From: Rhynochetos jubatus
Taxonomy: Eukaryota > Chordata > Aves > Eurypygiformes > Rhynochetidae
DNA: 64,000 nt
Direction of reading: 5' to 3'
Assembly (NCBI GenBank): GCA_027574665.1
Contig: CM050655.1
Coordinates: 7,311,170-7,375,169, forward strand
The number at the start of each line of letters is the position of its first letter. Positions within the stretch are counted from its first letter, which is position 1. Positions 52,212 to 64,000 of the stretch are shown piece after piece. The notes under the pieces were generated by a model that was not told the DNA's origin, ran no database searches, and was given only the letters and a program-made list of their open reading frames with translations. A program made the translations under genes and the position numbers.

Positions 52212-54045
52212 GTACTGGCATTGTTCTATTACGCTACAAGAAATAAATAAAAAATAGTAACACAACACTTATTCTTAATCCTCCCTGCAAATCCTTGACT
52301 GATTGCTTGTTGTCTGCACGATCCCAAAGGAAACATAAAGGCAGAGCAGTAAAGACGAACAGAGGGAGAGAGATGGTGGTGGGACAAAAGAGAGTTTGCC
52401 AGGTCATCCTTTGCTCATTGTACCATTTGCTGATTTTTCACTTAGCAGCATTTGCCACTGTCCTAGTCAAGTTTTCAACCTTTTATTTTTTGTCCCTTTG
52501 GCTTTTTTGAGCAACCGTGGAGGTTTCATTGCCTGGGCCTAGGGCTGCGCCACCAACAGGGCTATGCTGCACCCAGTGGCAGGCTGGAAGGAGTTCAGTT
52601 TGAACAGCAAAACCCTGCAGGGGCTTTCCTTCAAGCTTTTGTAGTTCTCAAGGCTTCATTCTCCATGCTACAGCCATCAGCCCCCTGGGAAGCAGTGCCT
52701 GATTCTCCCCCTCTTCTTTCTCAGCTGTTTTAACTAAGTGGATTAGGAGGATGAAGTGGTGGTTCCTTCCTGTCCCCTATTAAACCCTGACAGAGGGGCA
52801 TCCAAAGTCCCCACGGCCCACTCAGCTTGTCAGTTCTGCTGTCTGGAAGCCTTTTTGCAACAGGAAGCCAGCAGCACAGACACAGACTGAGAAATGGGGC
52901 TGGTTTTGCTCCTTTGACTCATACTGGTCTTTATTCTGCTGCTGGAGTCCTGGCAAACTCCATCTCCTGTGTCACAGCTGCCATCTGCAGGTACCTGAGC
53001 TCCTCGCTGGGGAAGAGCCTCTCCCGGGCACGGATAAGGGGATACGCCTGTCAGAAAGGCTTTTCCTCCCCCTTCCACCTTGCTCACTCTTTTTCTACCT
53101 CCCATCTGTTCATCCCTTCCCCCTTCCCAGCCTTTCTGCGTTCTCCATATGCTTGCACTGCTAACATCTATATTCTTCCTCACCTTCACATATGTCCGTC
53201 TGCCGATGCGATGGAGCTGCAGTCTAAGCTTTCGGCTACTACCAGGCATCAGAAAGAAATGCAATCCCTCATCCCTCCTTTAGCTCTTACCCGCCCTCAA
53301 GGGCATCAAGGAGCCTGGCCGCCAGTGCTGCTGCCATCTTTGTACTTCATTGAGACACTGCTGCTTAGCACAAAACCACCAGGAAAGATTCAAATCCCTT
53401 CAATTAACAGGCAATGCCCTCCTGTCCTCAGTGTTTAGAGCTCCCTTCAAGCCCCACCGTTTGCAGCTGCTCCCTAGTGCTGGCACCCCAGTCAGAGTCA
53501 GGAGCAGTGATTTCAAGGGGCACATCACCAGCAGCTTCAAAAGCCTCTGAGACTGTCCCACATCTGAGGACAAACAGGTGGGAACAGCCTGAAATGCAGC
53601 TCTCCCATCCCGCCTACCCCCTAAACCACGCCCTGATCAAAGATCAATCCCTCTCCCTGTATCAATCAGCATGTTACAGTTGCTAGTTCTGTCCTCTCCT
53701 TGCCTTCCTAAAGCAGAGCATTTGTTAAATTATCTCCCTACCTTTGGCAGTGAAGCGCCTATTTAACAAGGCACACACACCACGCTACTTTTTATCATCT
53801 TGTCAGCCAGCTGAGAGTGAAAACTGCAAAACATGATTCTGTTAGAGGGAAGAGCTCATTGTCGCAGCCCTAAATGCATTCAATTACCTTCTCTCCCTAC
53901 CGCAAAACCCTACTAATGAAACATGCAGACCCCAAAGGGAAAAGCAGGTTCCTCAGCGTATCACACAAGCACGTGGGCAAATACTTCCAGCCATCCTCCT
54001 TCACAACTGGACACGTTTGCTGTGTGTTCGTTAGGCAACAAGCCT

Positions 54046-54062
54046 CCCCCCCCCCCCCCCCC
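54046..54062 (-). repeat. Poly-C tract (C17; poly-G on the minus strand)
   Basis: Seventeen uninterrupted C on the plus strand, so the G run is on the minus strand. It is the third long G/C homopolymer in the window. Confidence 0.9.
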
Positions 54063-54189
54063 GAGCAAGTGTTCAAGTGCCAGACAGTTCTACAAACCTG
54101 CAGTGACAAATATTCTCATTTTCTGCCTCCCCACTGTACCATGCACCTCCTGACAGCTCTTCTCATAATAAATAACACAGAAACGTGGT

Positions 54190-54620
54190 AGATGGTAATT
54201 AAGCTCTGTTATCTCTGTTTGCGGTTGAGAATGCCTTCACTCATCTTCTGGCTTTGAACTGTATTAGAGCAAAGACTTCTGAATTGAGAATCGGCAAAGA
54301 GTAAAAATTAACATTTCTGAAGTGCTCGATTTTGTCAGATATACCCAAAACATTATCATTACTTGTGTTTTCAGTCCCTCTGCCCACTGCATAAAAACCA
54401 TTGCTTTAGAGGAGGTAACAGAGCTATTTGATATTTGCATCAATAGCTATTGTGTAGCTTGGAATTGTCCAGGCTATCAAAAAATATTTCAGCTGTAGAA
54501 AACAAAGTTGTGTGATCTTTGATTACCATGAATATTCAACAGAGGCAATGCAAAACTACGCTCAGCAGTAGCTCTGCTGCTTATACCTTACTCTTTGCAT
54601 AATTCAAGACTTTCTTTTGA
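54190..54620. promoter_or_regulatory. Candidate conserved enhancer-like block
   Basis: AT-rich, non-repetitive sequence with several developmental-factor-like words: ATATTTGCATCAATAG (octamer/HNF-like) near 54432, TGATCTTTGATTACC (TCF/LEF plus homeodomain) near 54513, CATAAAAACC near 54390, and ATGAATATTCA near 54529. No open frame of note crosses it. The call rests on motif density alone. Confidence 0.3.
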
Positions 54621-55064
54621 TAGTGAATCAAGGCACTGTGTGGGCACTGAAACAAATCTGATCTAGGTGGTGAGAGCTAGAAAATCATTACCTAATCTAA
54701 CACAGCAGGCAACATTCCTCTTCCTCCTCCATTATCTTAACTATGCAAGGTAAGAGTCATGCTGAACACAACTTACAACTACCCGGCAGAGGATACCCTC
54801 CTCCCATATCCCCCAGAGCATCCCACAGATGAGCACTCCTGCTCACCCATGTGAGGATCCAGCAGGGTATAAAAAGACCATGGAAAACAACAAAAGGAGA
54901 AAAGAACCCCATAATCAGCACAGGAAAGGGAGACCTACACGGCTTCAACCCCAACCCTGCACCAGTCACATTAACTGTGTACCCTTGCTGCAGCACTGGA
55001 CCCAAGCACCAATGACTTGGGGGGACTCCCTGCTGGGAAAAAGGGAAAAGAGATATTAAAGAGA

Positions 55065-55085
55065 AAATATATATATAAATATATC
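55065..55085. repeat. Short AT microsatellite
   Basis: Imperfect TA dinucleotide run interrupted by one AA step. Confidence 0.75.
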
Positions 55086-56018
55086 TGCACCCTTCAAACT
55101 TCTTTGCAGCGCACAGCTTTTACCTTTCCTCTGGATCTGAACACACTCAAATAGTCAAATAGCCTCACCCCTGCCAGGAGGCGCATGCTGCCTGCATGCT
55201 GTGTCTCCTTCCCCCGGGGCTCACCAGCAACTTGGTGAGACACAGGGATGCTGAGACGGATGGATAAAGGGAGCAGAAGTGCGAATGCCGCTATGAAGGT
55301 TTGAATTAAAACTGAAAAGGTTAAGAGAAAAAAAAGTTTTAAAGCACGTCAATTTTTGCAAACGGGTGGGTTTGGTCCATCATTGTAACTCTTGTGCACC
55401 TGTATCCGAATCCTCCAGAAGGGTTCGTGGCTCCGTGGACATTGCTCACAAACTGCAGGGACGCCCCACAAGGAAGGGAGCTAGCTTCCACCTTTCTGGA
55501 GAAGCACTTGCCAAGAGGAAATTTTGCACTTGGGCTCCCACACAAGCCTATCAAGTGCAGCACAACCCAATAGCCTCCTCGATACAAAAGCCCTGCGCAA
55601 CAGGGGCTTGTCAGAGGGCAGTGCCTCTCACTTGGCAACCCTCGCCAGGCAAGGCACTGCAGCCACAGCTGCCAGGAGAGCACTACGGACAAGGATCTTT
55701 GCACCTCCGCATCAGGTGAGCCAAGCAGAGCCTGAATCCATACAGAGAGCTTTAAATGACCACCCTGCACAAAGTTATACTGTAGCCAGACCCAGCTATG
55801 CTGAGTTTTCACCCAGAAACTTCGCCTCTCCCTTTGTGAGCAAGAGCGGGGTGCAGCTCTCCAGTGATGCTGGGAGCTGCCAGTCAGACCCTGGCCCCAC
55901 ACCCCCCATGTCCTCTCTGCTAATGCAGCGCCCGGGCACAACAGCTCACTCCCTGCCTGTCCCCAGAGTCACTGTTATGACAGGTTTATTCCAGTTTAAT
56001 ATTAAAGCCTGGAAGACT

Positions 56019-56032
56019 ATTTGCATAATTAA
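56019..56032. promoter_or_regulatory. Octamer/POU-like composite site
   Basis: ATTTGCATAATTAA combines a perfect octamer ATTTGCAT with an adjoining AATTAA homeodomain core, the arrangement bound by POU-class factors. It sits in an AT-rich patch (55975-56095) with further TTTAATATTAAA and CATTAATTC cores. Binding is inferred from the motif only. Confidence 0.4.
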
Positions 56033-57629
56033 ACATTGATCTGCTCTCCCTCTCAGCATGTGCCTCTCATTCATGTGAAATACATTAATTCAGCGTGTGC
56101 TTCAGGACAGAGGTCCTGCAGACACGATGTGGTGCCTGTCCCCTATGGAAAATTCTGTCCATCTTTAGAAAAACACACAAAACTTCTAAAACATAAAGCC
56201 AAGGTGACAGGCCAGGGGCATTCTCCTTTCTACCAGGGAAGAAAGGAAGAGAAACAAAGGGTCACACGGATTAGTCTCCAGGCTGGCACAGAAAAGGAAT
56301 ATAATTGCTAGGCTTTGCTACTGCAGTGCCCATAATCTTCAGCTGTGGATGTTCGGAAAAATCAGCATACCCAGAATAAGCAACAAAACAAAAGTACCAA
56401 GCGAGAAGGTGTATTACAGAGCCGTTTTTCAAAAGGTATTGTAAGCGACTAACAGTGGGCATCACTGAACCCACTTTTTTGTCAAACAGCATTTCAGAAA
56501 GTGTAATGGTCAAGCAATCTAAAGTAATTTTTTATTATTAAGTATTTTTTGAGAAACTAGAGGAACCCGTGTGACAAAAAGGAAAAAGTGACCCTAAGAC
56601 CTGTAACACAGGTAGTGGGCTACTGCCGGTCAGCATGCTATCCCACAGCTCTCTGTCCTTCCCTGGCTAAGCCTCAACGGGAACATCAGGGGGTAAGCAG
56701 TTGGTTTCTCGCCTGGAAAAGTAAAACAGGCAGTGGTCTGGGGAGATAACTGATAGCGCCATGGAAATGCAACTGGCCACAGATGGGAGTCTGCAAAATC
56801 CCAGGGTGAGCCGATATAGCTTTGCATCTGACAGAAATCGACTGTCTTCTAAAGGAGAATCGGCCTTGGTTTTACCTTTGGGAAATAAATGACACCAGTG
56901 AAATTAGTGACAGAGCAGCTCCAGGTGCCCCAGGTAAAAGGGAAGAAGCAATTACAGTCGCTCACAGTGGTGTGGGGAAATATTCTAAAAGTAATATTAA
57001 GGTTAAAGTCTATATGATAGTTCTGTTGCCCAGGCAAAACTTATGCTTTTGTCACTGTGTTATTAAAGCAATTCAAATGGGGACACACAGGCACAGGCTC
57101 TGTGCTGAGAGGGCTCTCCGTTTGATGGAGGGAAATTAATAAAATCGTGCTCTCTCATACATATGGATGCTCAGGGGAGACAAAACCAAGCAAATCTCCA
57201 TCACCAAATCAGTAGATAAGGAAAAACTCGGGGGAACACTCATGGCAATAACGGCATCCGGGCAAATTTTTCCATTCTGAAAGAGAGTCACCCCAAAGCT
57301 GCCAAAGTTTGCAAATATCCACCCTCAGAGGGGCACTGCCACCCCACAGTGGCAGCACCTGGCCTCGGCCCTACTGAAAAGCAGCAGCAGTTCCTCCAGC
57401 TGTCCAAATTGCCCAGGTTTCACACTCACCCATGGGCAAAGCCTATCACCTTTGGAGCACAGGCTGCCCCAAACTGGGACGAATGGGCCCTCCCAGCTGC
57501 TCTCCTTAACCCTTGCAAAGCCGTGTGATGGGAAGCGGATTTCTGCTCCTGCCAGGGACAGGCTGGGGTAGCCAGGAACACAGGCTCTCCATGGGCAACT
57601 TCCACAGGCAATGCCAGCAATGCCACTTC

Positions 57630-57965
57630 TGGGAAATTACTTCAGTGTATGAGATGTCATTTGGAAATAAGCAATTTCTCTATGTAAATTGCATAAAAGC
57701 ATCCCACAAAAAGCATGGACATACCTTACTGCCCAAATTAATTGCTTGCACGGGAGGCAAGCGGTAGACAAGCAGCCAACATTAATATTTTGAGTTCCAA
57801 TTGCTATCTTGTGAAATCATTTTCACATGTAAATAACAAGCTTGTATTTAAACTAATCAGGATTTAACAATTGAGACATAATTGAAAAAAATATCAGAAG
57901 AATCCTATTTTGGATGCTAGCACTGATTATTCTGTATTTTCAAAAATTCTAATTGCAGGATTGCA
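57630..57965. promoter_or_regulatory. Candidate conserved enhancer-like block
   Basis: AT-rich unique sequence with AAATTAATTGCTTG near 57737, CATTAATATTTTG near 57780, AAACTAATCAGGA near 57850, CATAATTGAAA near 57877, and TTCTAATTGCAGG near 57946. The frame starting at 57910 (94 codons) is hydrophobic and AT-driven, without a domain. The regulatory reading is inference. Confidence 0.3.
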
Positions 57966-60599
57966 ACAGAAGAAATTGTGTTGGATTTTTTTTCTTTTTA
58001 AGTCACTTTATCTGAAATTTTTACTGGGACCTATCAGAATATCTTTTGTCTGCATCAAGTCTGTTGCTTTCCTTACACAATACAGACTGAGCTCGTGGGA
58101 AGTAGTTAAGGGTTTGTTCTGCCTAACATTTGTAAAACTTATCTTGCCTTTTGTTTTGGTCCCTTCCTTAAAGGTCAGCAAGCATCACACCTAATCTGAC
58201 TTGTAACTACCCCAGTAAACATGGCTGAACAGATAAATGCCAACACATTTAAGTATAGAACATTAAATGCACTGCTTTCTGTTCCTAATGTACTAGATAA
58301 CAAGAAAAGCAGAACTATAGCACTTTTCTTGTGCTGATTTATAAGCCAAGATGAAATGGAGATTGTGTGTCTTCCAACCGGCTGGAAAGGCCCTTCTTCC
58401 TTCACAAAACACTCCAATTACTCCTCCCTGCTCTTCTTCAGGAGCTGCAGGAGGACAGAATAAAATAGCTGTTCTGCATGAGCAAGGAAATAACCTAAGG
58501 TGCAACAGGTCAGCTCATAATGTAATATACTTCGCCTATCAGCTTCAAGGGCCCACTTGAATTCTGGCAGCCATCCGTTATATTGATCAGATTACCTAGT
58601 GTCAGAAAGACCCAGAGGATGCATATTTCAGAAGCCTCCATGGATGAAGAAAGCCAGGCAAGCCAGTCAAGTAAATGGCACCGCATCCAGACAGGATCAC
58701 ATGCTGCCAGAGAGCACAGCCTTGTCCAAGGACAGGGTCACCCCCTTCCCAGGGGGGAACAGCAATAAATCCATAAGTTTACCTGAATGAGTTACGGTAA
58801 CTAAATCAAGGAGGAACAGAAGAGCATGCATGCAAGGAGGATGATGAGGCTGCAGGGACTTATCCCCAGCTCCACTGTGGGGCTGGGCAGGAAGGGAAGA
58901 GCCATCACCAAAATGAAGGGAAAGCTGCAGGGAGCTCCAGTTTGGAGGCTGCCAGCATGAAAAGCCCCTGCTGGCTTCTGTTTATGGGAAAAGCAGCCCC
59001 CAGCGAGCATCTCAGCCGCTTCCCTCCTCATCATGCTCAGACACGGCCCTCCTGTTGAGTGAGCTGCCACAGCATCTCTGCTAGGCCAGGTTCAAAAACC
59101 ACGTGCTGGCTTCTCCACCTTCAGCCCATTCGCAGTCTGGTTTTCCCACGTCACCCCCGACACTGCACGTCTCATCCAAGCTTCTGCATGCTATTTTCTC
59201 AGCAGGAGGGCAGTGGAATATAATTTCCATACTTTAAAAAAGTATCAGGCAAAAAGCAGGCAAAACCAACTTCATTTGTAACGCTTTTTTGCTATCTGTG
59301 TCTGTAATCAAAATATAATTTTTCAGTAGCATTTGCATTTCTCCTGTGAGAATGGAGCATTAAAGCAATCCAAAGCCCTAACAAAAGGCACCACAGGTTT
59401 CCATGTAAAAACAAATAACTCTCATCCCACTAAACCCCACAGCTACTGCAAATCACTTGATACAATATTTAATACAAATACCAGACTCCAGTCCCTGACT
59501 GAGTCAGGATAAAGAGCCTATTTAAAAAAGTAACCACCATATATATCGCCCCACACATCAATATGAGAAGTGAAATGAAGTAACAAAAGAAAATGATAAT
59601 TTCCCAACCACAACTCTTGCCAGAGCCCAGCCTAAGAAAATTGTCAGGCACTGTTTGACTAATACCCACATTCATTTTACAGAGCCCACTGACGACTGCT
59701 GCAAGACTGTTAATATACCGCACCACGGCCACACGCCAGGATAGAAATAGCTAAATCAGACCAAGAACGGATCATGGTAAGAAATGAAAATCTCCTGTCA
59801 ACCTAGGGAAGAACACAGTATTTCTCCCCATGAACATACCACGTGCACAGCAGCACCAGAGGCGCATTAACTTCAACTTTAAATACCCGCTTTCTGCGCT
59901 ATCGTTTGTGTTGGCACGGTATCACCATTCTCCCTGCCGCAGCCACCGTTTGCTCAGTACTGATGCAGAAACGGTGCAAACCCTGACAGGCTGTAAGGGG
60001 TGGCAAAATAACAGGCAAGGCCACCCAAGCTTGCTGCAAACAGACCTGTACATGCTGCGGAGCCACCGTACATTAGGTTTCTAGCTTCCTAGATCACTTT
60101 CAAAAAGAAGATTGCAGCTCCTGAGGGAGCCTCTGGAAAGCTCCAACCCAATCTGCTTGGACTGAACGGGTCCTGCTCGCTGGCACAGAGCCGGGAGGCA
60201 GCAGAGGAGCAAACCGTAACCCCTTGCATGCCTCACTCATCTCTCATGGCCTGTGGCACCAGCTGTGGTGGCATTTCACTTGGCAATAGCACCTCTCCCA
60301 CTTCTCATTTTTTTTTCCAGCTGAGTCGCACAGTTTGGGATACTTCATACCCACAGACAGGCTTAGCGTTTAATGTATCATATGCAAGAAGTTTGCCAAA
60401 GGCCGTGTGTTACCAGCATGCCTCCATGCACGGCGTTGACTGGAGTCTCCCCTGAGAGCTTGGTCACAAGGGAAATAGGCATTAACTTGTGCACCAAAGC
60501 TGGAATCGTGCCATTTCCTATGCCATTTCCAAGGCTGATGTGTATCAGTCCCCCATTAAGCACCATTAAAAGCCATTTACATAGTCTCTATTCAGCTAT
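57966..60599. other. No gene seen
   Basis: No exon or repeat is recognised. A minus-strand frame at 59469-59732 contains a hydrophobic run of about 25 residues, but it is short and isolated and is judged chance. Confidence 0.5.
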
Positions 60600-61110
60600 G
60601 TGTGCACTACCTCTAACTCCAATTTTGTGGTAAGTATGCACATGCCAAATGTGATATTTACACATTATTTAAGTTTTTACATATCCCCAAGAGCTGAACA
60701 AATTAATACTTTGATTAACTTAGCCATTTGCTCATATGTGATTATTTTCAAAAATTAATGCATTATTTAAATTTATTCAATAAAATAGCTTCTGGGGTGT
60801 TTCTTCTCAGGGTTGATTATAAGCTCTGAAGATCAAACATTCATAATTTCAGCTGTGTGGCTTTGATTATAATTGTGAAGGTAAATCACAGGGCGCTCCA
60901 GCTCTCCCTGGATTGGACAAGTACAGGCGCGCTCCTGCACGCAAGCGAAATTTGGCAATCGGGGCAGGCAACACAACCTTGACATTTGCCTTCATCCGAC
61001 GTTCAGCCAAATAAATTCAGGCAAATGTTTGTGATAAGGGAATAGGAAGGGTCTCCGAGTGCAGCTTGAGCTAATTCTCTTTAAAGTGTGATTGAATACG
61101 TGCACAGAAC
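60600..61110. promoter_or_regulatory. Candidate conserved element with TCF/LEF-like cluster
   Basis: Three TCF/LEF-type sites lie within about 160 bp: CTTTGAT at 60709-60715, AGATCAAA at 60830-60837 (reverse sense), and CTTTGAT at 60861-60867. They are mixed with homeodomain cores (ATTAATGCATTATTTAAATTTATT near 60754, split by no repeat unit) and a GGTTGATTAT word at 60811. The second half (60890-61050) becomes GC-balanced with several CpG words, unlike its flanks. No open frame of note crosses it. It could be a Wnt-responsive enhancer; only motif evidence supports that. Confidence 0.4.
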
Positions 61111-61589
61111 AACTCTCTGCCTCCTGAGCCCCCTCGCCAGGATCGTCCCCGACAGCAGCACACCTACGCTAAAACCCCGTATGTGCAGTCTGAGGTTTCC
61201 CATTGCTCAGGAACAGTTATTAAAATGCATCTTGTCCTTTGTTTAATTTATAATACGCTCTCTTTTCTACATGCCCTAAATAATTGCTTTTTAATAGGTA
61301 ATACAGTTCTACATCATACTGAATGTTAGTATTTCCCACCGGGAGAGGCTGGGACGTGCTCTCTAACAGCGCTGGCTCCGTACAGAGATTCACTGACGCC
61401 CCAGCTCTGACCAGGAGCAAGCACGTAGATACATGGCTTGTAATCAGCACTTAGCGCCGGGAAGAAGCACAAGGGGGAGAACATCATCCTAGTGTTTCGT
61501 GCCAGGGAAGGCTTTTAAAACACAGATGAGTCCTTCACAGTCCAAACTATCTGTCGTCTTTCTTGTGTGCATCTGAAAAACTACCAACA

Positions 61590-61700
61590 AAAGCAATTAG
61601 CTCTGGAGAAGTATTTAATTCCCAGCAATACATTTAAGTACTTTGCTATTGCTTTTTAATTGGAAAACATGCTACTAAGAACATTTACTGCAGATTTTGA
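61590..61700. promoter_or_regulatory. Short candidate regulatory block
   Basis: Within about 110 bp lie GCAATTAGC near 61591, TATTTAATTCC near 61611, ATTTAAGTACTTTGC (a palindromic AAGTACTT, NKX2-like) near 61632, and TTTTTAATTGG near 61654. It is too short to judge without alignment. Confidence 0.25.
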
Positions 61701-64000
61701 ACTGACCCTGCCAGTACCAGAACGAGTCCCTCTGGGATTTTCACTCACTATGGTACAACTTCATCAGTAACAACAATTAGCACTTTTTAGTAACACCTTC
61801 TTCTGTAGTCAGCCTCACCTCAGAGCTCAGAAACAGCAGCCACTGGCATTTTGGAAAGTTCTACCAGCTTCATTGTCATCTGTTGCAGTGTGACTTAAAA
61901 CCCTAAACCACACGTACACCCCACCGGCTGACCCCAGCACCCATACAGCACACGGGCCCGCGTGTGTTTACACAATGTGCTCCCTGAACCACACAAGTCC
62001 ACCTTTATTTGAGCACCCTGTCTCACGCAAGTTCCCTATGGCATGCAATAAACATGAGTACGTTTTTTATTCTGACTGACCCAGACAAATAAATGTGTGT
62101 ATCCTAAACGAGAAAGCAGCAGGTGACAGATAACTCCCCAAGCCAAAAACACACAGAGCATGAGGGACAACGGTCTGTTCATTACTCCTGTGCTAAACCT
62201 TGAATTAAGATTTTCTTGGTGACTAGAAACCAAACCGAGATGTTATCAATCTAGATTTTTCTGGGTAACACACAGGACTTCAAAGTCCTACAGTTAACGT
62301 ACAGCAATTCACCTGTGTCTTAAATTCAAATGAAGGGAATTTTGATTATTGTAAACATAAGAATGTACCTCAAGTTACTTTCATGGTTGAAACAGAGTAA
62401 ATAAAAGCAGAATTCAATGAGCATTTATAGAATAGTGCCAATGCTGCAAAACCACCACCAGAAGCCCATCACAGGGGAAAGCAGCACAGGGCATCCCAAA
62501 GGGAGAGAGAAGTGTCATTACAGTTATTGAAAACATTACACCTAAAAGGAACTGACCAGTCCTTAAAAATACAGAGTGTTGGCTTTAAGAGAAGGCTTCT
62601 TGCAGAGATTCCAATTTTTGCCATATGTCAAGCTACTGTGGAGAAAGGAAATTTAATACGTTGTTTCAGAAAAATTGAGCTCCTACTGCCACCTGCAGTT
62701 CCCATAAAATACACTCCCTGATTAAGCATTTCCATTTCCAGGCAGAAGCTGTTGCACACCCCTGCGTACAAAACTGGGGTCTCAAACCAGGCAAGGATCA
62801 TCCTTTCCACAATTAATATTGTGGAAGCAGTTGCTTTGTGCCTGTTGTATGGGAGCAGGACGCATCCTGCTCTCACTCACGCACACAAAACCTACAAAAA
62901 TGACACCAAACTCTGCAGGGATGAGCCTAGAGACCTGCCAGGTTAAAGCTCTGGCCTTGCAGTGTTTGCTGTCCCTCGTGTAAGCAAATTGTGCCTATCC
63001 AAACAGACAAACCCCGACAGCAAACAGCATCTGTGCGCTCCTTGATTTCTTTCTTTGGCCTTACGTGTCTGGCATCAATTTTGGCAGGGCCATTGTTTCT
63101 TGCACTGCACTGTATTCCTTGTAGCTCTCCCCTGCCAGAGCCAAGGCAATGCTGGCCCAAAACCACCTGTTGCAAATAAATACATAAAATCTAAAAGAAC
63201 CAGAAGTATTTTTAAAAACCACTAATATATAAGTGATCCAGTCATTACCTCAGGGGGACAATTTAATTTCTAAGGCTGTATATGCACTGCTGCAGGGTAC
63301 AATTTGCATTTTGCTTCCTGACACATCTGGAGAACAGTGCCTCAGCAGGCAGCTCCCGGTGACCACATCCACGCTGGAGAGCACAAGAGGTCCCAGCAGT
63401 GGTGACTACCAGAACCTCTTCTTCTAAACCCCACCAGAGTTATGTTTTAGAGGCTAATTATTTCTCTGTGGCAAGTTGACCATGGCTGGCTGTCAGATGC
63501 CTGCCTGGCTGCTCTCTCACTCCTTCTCCTCAACAAGGCAGGGGAGAAAACAGTGAAAAAGCTCGTGGCCAAGAGAGACAATGACAGACACTGACAGGGA
63601 GATCCCTTACCGATTACTGTCACAGAGGAAACATATTCAACTCGAGGAAAATTAATTAAGCCAGGTTTGGATGGTGAGAAACAGACAAATTACTCTCCCT
63701 CTCTCCTTCACTCCCAACTCCTCTGCCTCTCCCACTCCTGGGGGTGATTCTCCCCCCTCTCACCTCCGTTCCCCGGAGGTACCCCGCAGGCGCGGCTGAG
63801 GGGCTCAGCAGGGCCCAGCCACTGGGAGATCCCTCAGCCCCGGTGCCAGCACCCTGGGCGTTCCCGAAGGCAAAAATAGGGAGTAAAGCACACGCATGCA
63901 GTCTTCAGATGTTCTCTTGGGTGCATGACCACACCCTTCGTTATTTTAGGAGTAATCAGGAAGCGGCATTGCTTGCGTGCATACACAGCACGACCTCCTG
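61701..64000. other. No gene seen; right edge turns GC-rich
   Basis: No exon or repeat is recognised. An octamer-like ATTTGCAT occurs near 63302. At 63700-63870 the sequence becomes GC-rich with several CpG steps and CCCC/GGGG words. This may be the edge of a GC-rich element beyond the window, but no promoter element or open frame supports a gene start. Confidence 0.45.

Larger units (their letters stand above)
45040..54045. other. No gene seen; unique-looking DNA
   Basis: No coding exon is supported. The longest plus-strand frame in the window (52827-53438, 203 codons) overlaps a 144-codon minus-strand frame over nearly the same bases and has no recognisable domain. A CpG-containing GC-rich patch lies at 46620-46690. 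G/T-rich motifs with runs of four G lie at 45369-45399 and 50444-50475. A poly-A tract (A14) lies at 52198-52211 and a 12-bp tandem duplication at 49151-49174. Confidence 0.5.
54621..57629. other. No gene seen; GC-rich patch with overlapping chance frames
   Basis: The sequence 55339-55941 (minus, 200 codons) and 55524-56039 (plus, 171 codons) are open on both strands over the same GC-rich DNA, and neither shows a domain or family resemblance. They are treated as compositional. An AT microsatellite lies at 55065-55085 and a composite POU-like site at 56019-56032. Confidence 0.45.

Noticed and set aside
52827-53438. 203-codon plus-strand frame, longest in the window
   Set aside because: A 144-codon minus-strand frame covers nearly the same bases, there is no domain or homology I recognise, and the residue mix follows base composition.
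55339-56039. 200-codon minus-strand and 171-codon plus-strand frames
   Set aside because: Both strands are open over the same GC-rich DNA, and neither shows a domain, signal peptide or splice-bounded exon structure.
59469-59732. Minus-strand frame with a transmembrane-like stretch
   Set aside because: It is short and isolated, with no conserved residues or neighbours; AT-rich codons yield hydrophobic residues easily.

Overview
The window looks like avian nuclear DNA, most likely from a neoavian bird. Three things point there: a CR1 LINE 3' end with two copies of the terminal octamer ATTCTATG (44737-45039, minus strand), a solo LTR of the bird TguLTR5-like ERVL type (18839-19634), and otherwise very sparse interspersed repeats. 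I found no protein-coding exon, rRNA, tRNA, CRISPR array or other RNA gene that I can defend. All long open frames are uneven, lack recognisable domains, and usually have an equally open frame on the other strand. The window is best read as intergenic or deep-intronic DNA.

Layout. 1-15150: mostly single-copy DNA, with an AT-rich regulatory-looking block at 1606-2040. 15150-17180: a GC-rich island-like stretch with a 42-48 bp minisatellite (15351-15567). 17410-18260: a second AT-rich, enhancer-like block. 18839-19634: the solo LTR, flanked by a perfect 5-bp target duplication. 23872-23895: a run of 24 G. 24120-25070: a very old, degraded CR1-type LINE in reverse orientation whose reverse transcriptase motifs can still be read. 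31085-31690: the most convincing conserved-element-like block. 37880-37899: a run of 20 G. About 38985-39150: a weak MIR-like SINE remnant. 44737-45039: the younger CR1 3' end. 54046-54062: a run of 17 C. 54190-61700: several more AT-rich blocks with homeodomain, POU and TCF/LEF-like motifs. The right edge (63700-63870) turns GC-rich again.

No genes here act together in a visible pathway. The likely function of the window, if any, is long-range regulation of a gene outside it: several blocks rich in developmental transcription-factor motifs sit in a gene-poor stretch. That is inference from composition and motifs; no alignment was possible. I found no convincing new biological system. The best leads are the enhancer-like blocks, the long G/C homopolymers, the codon-periodic minisatellite and the old LINE.
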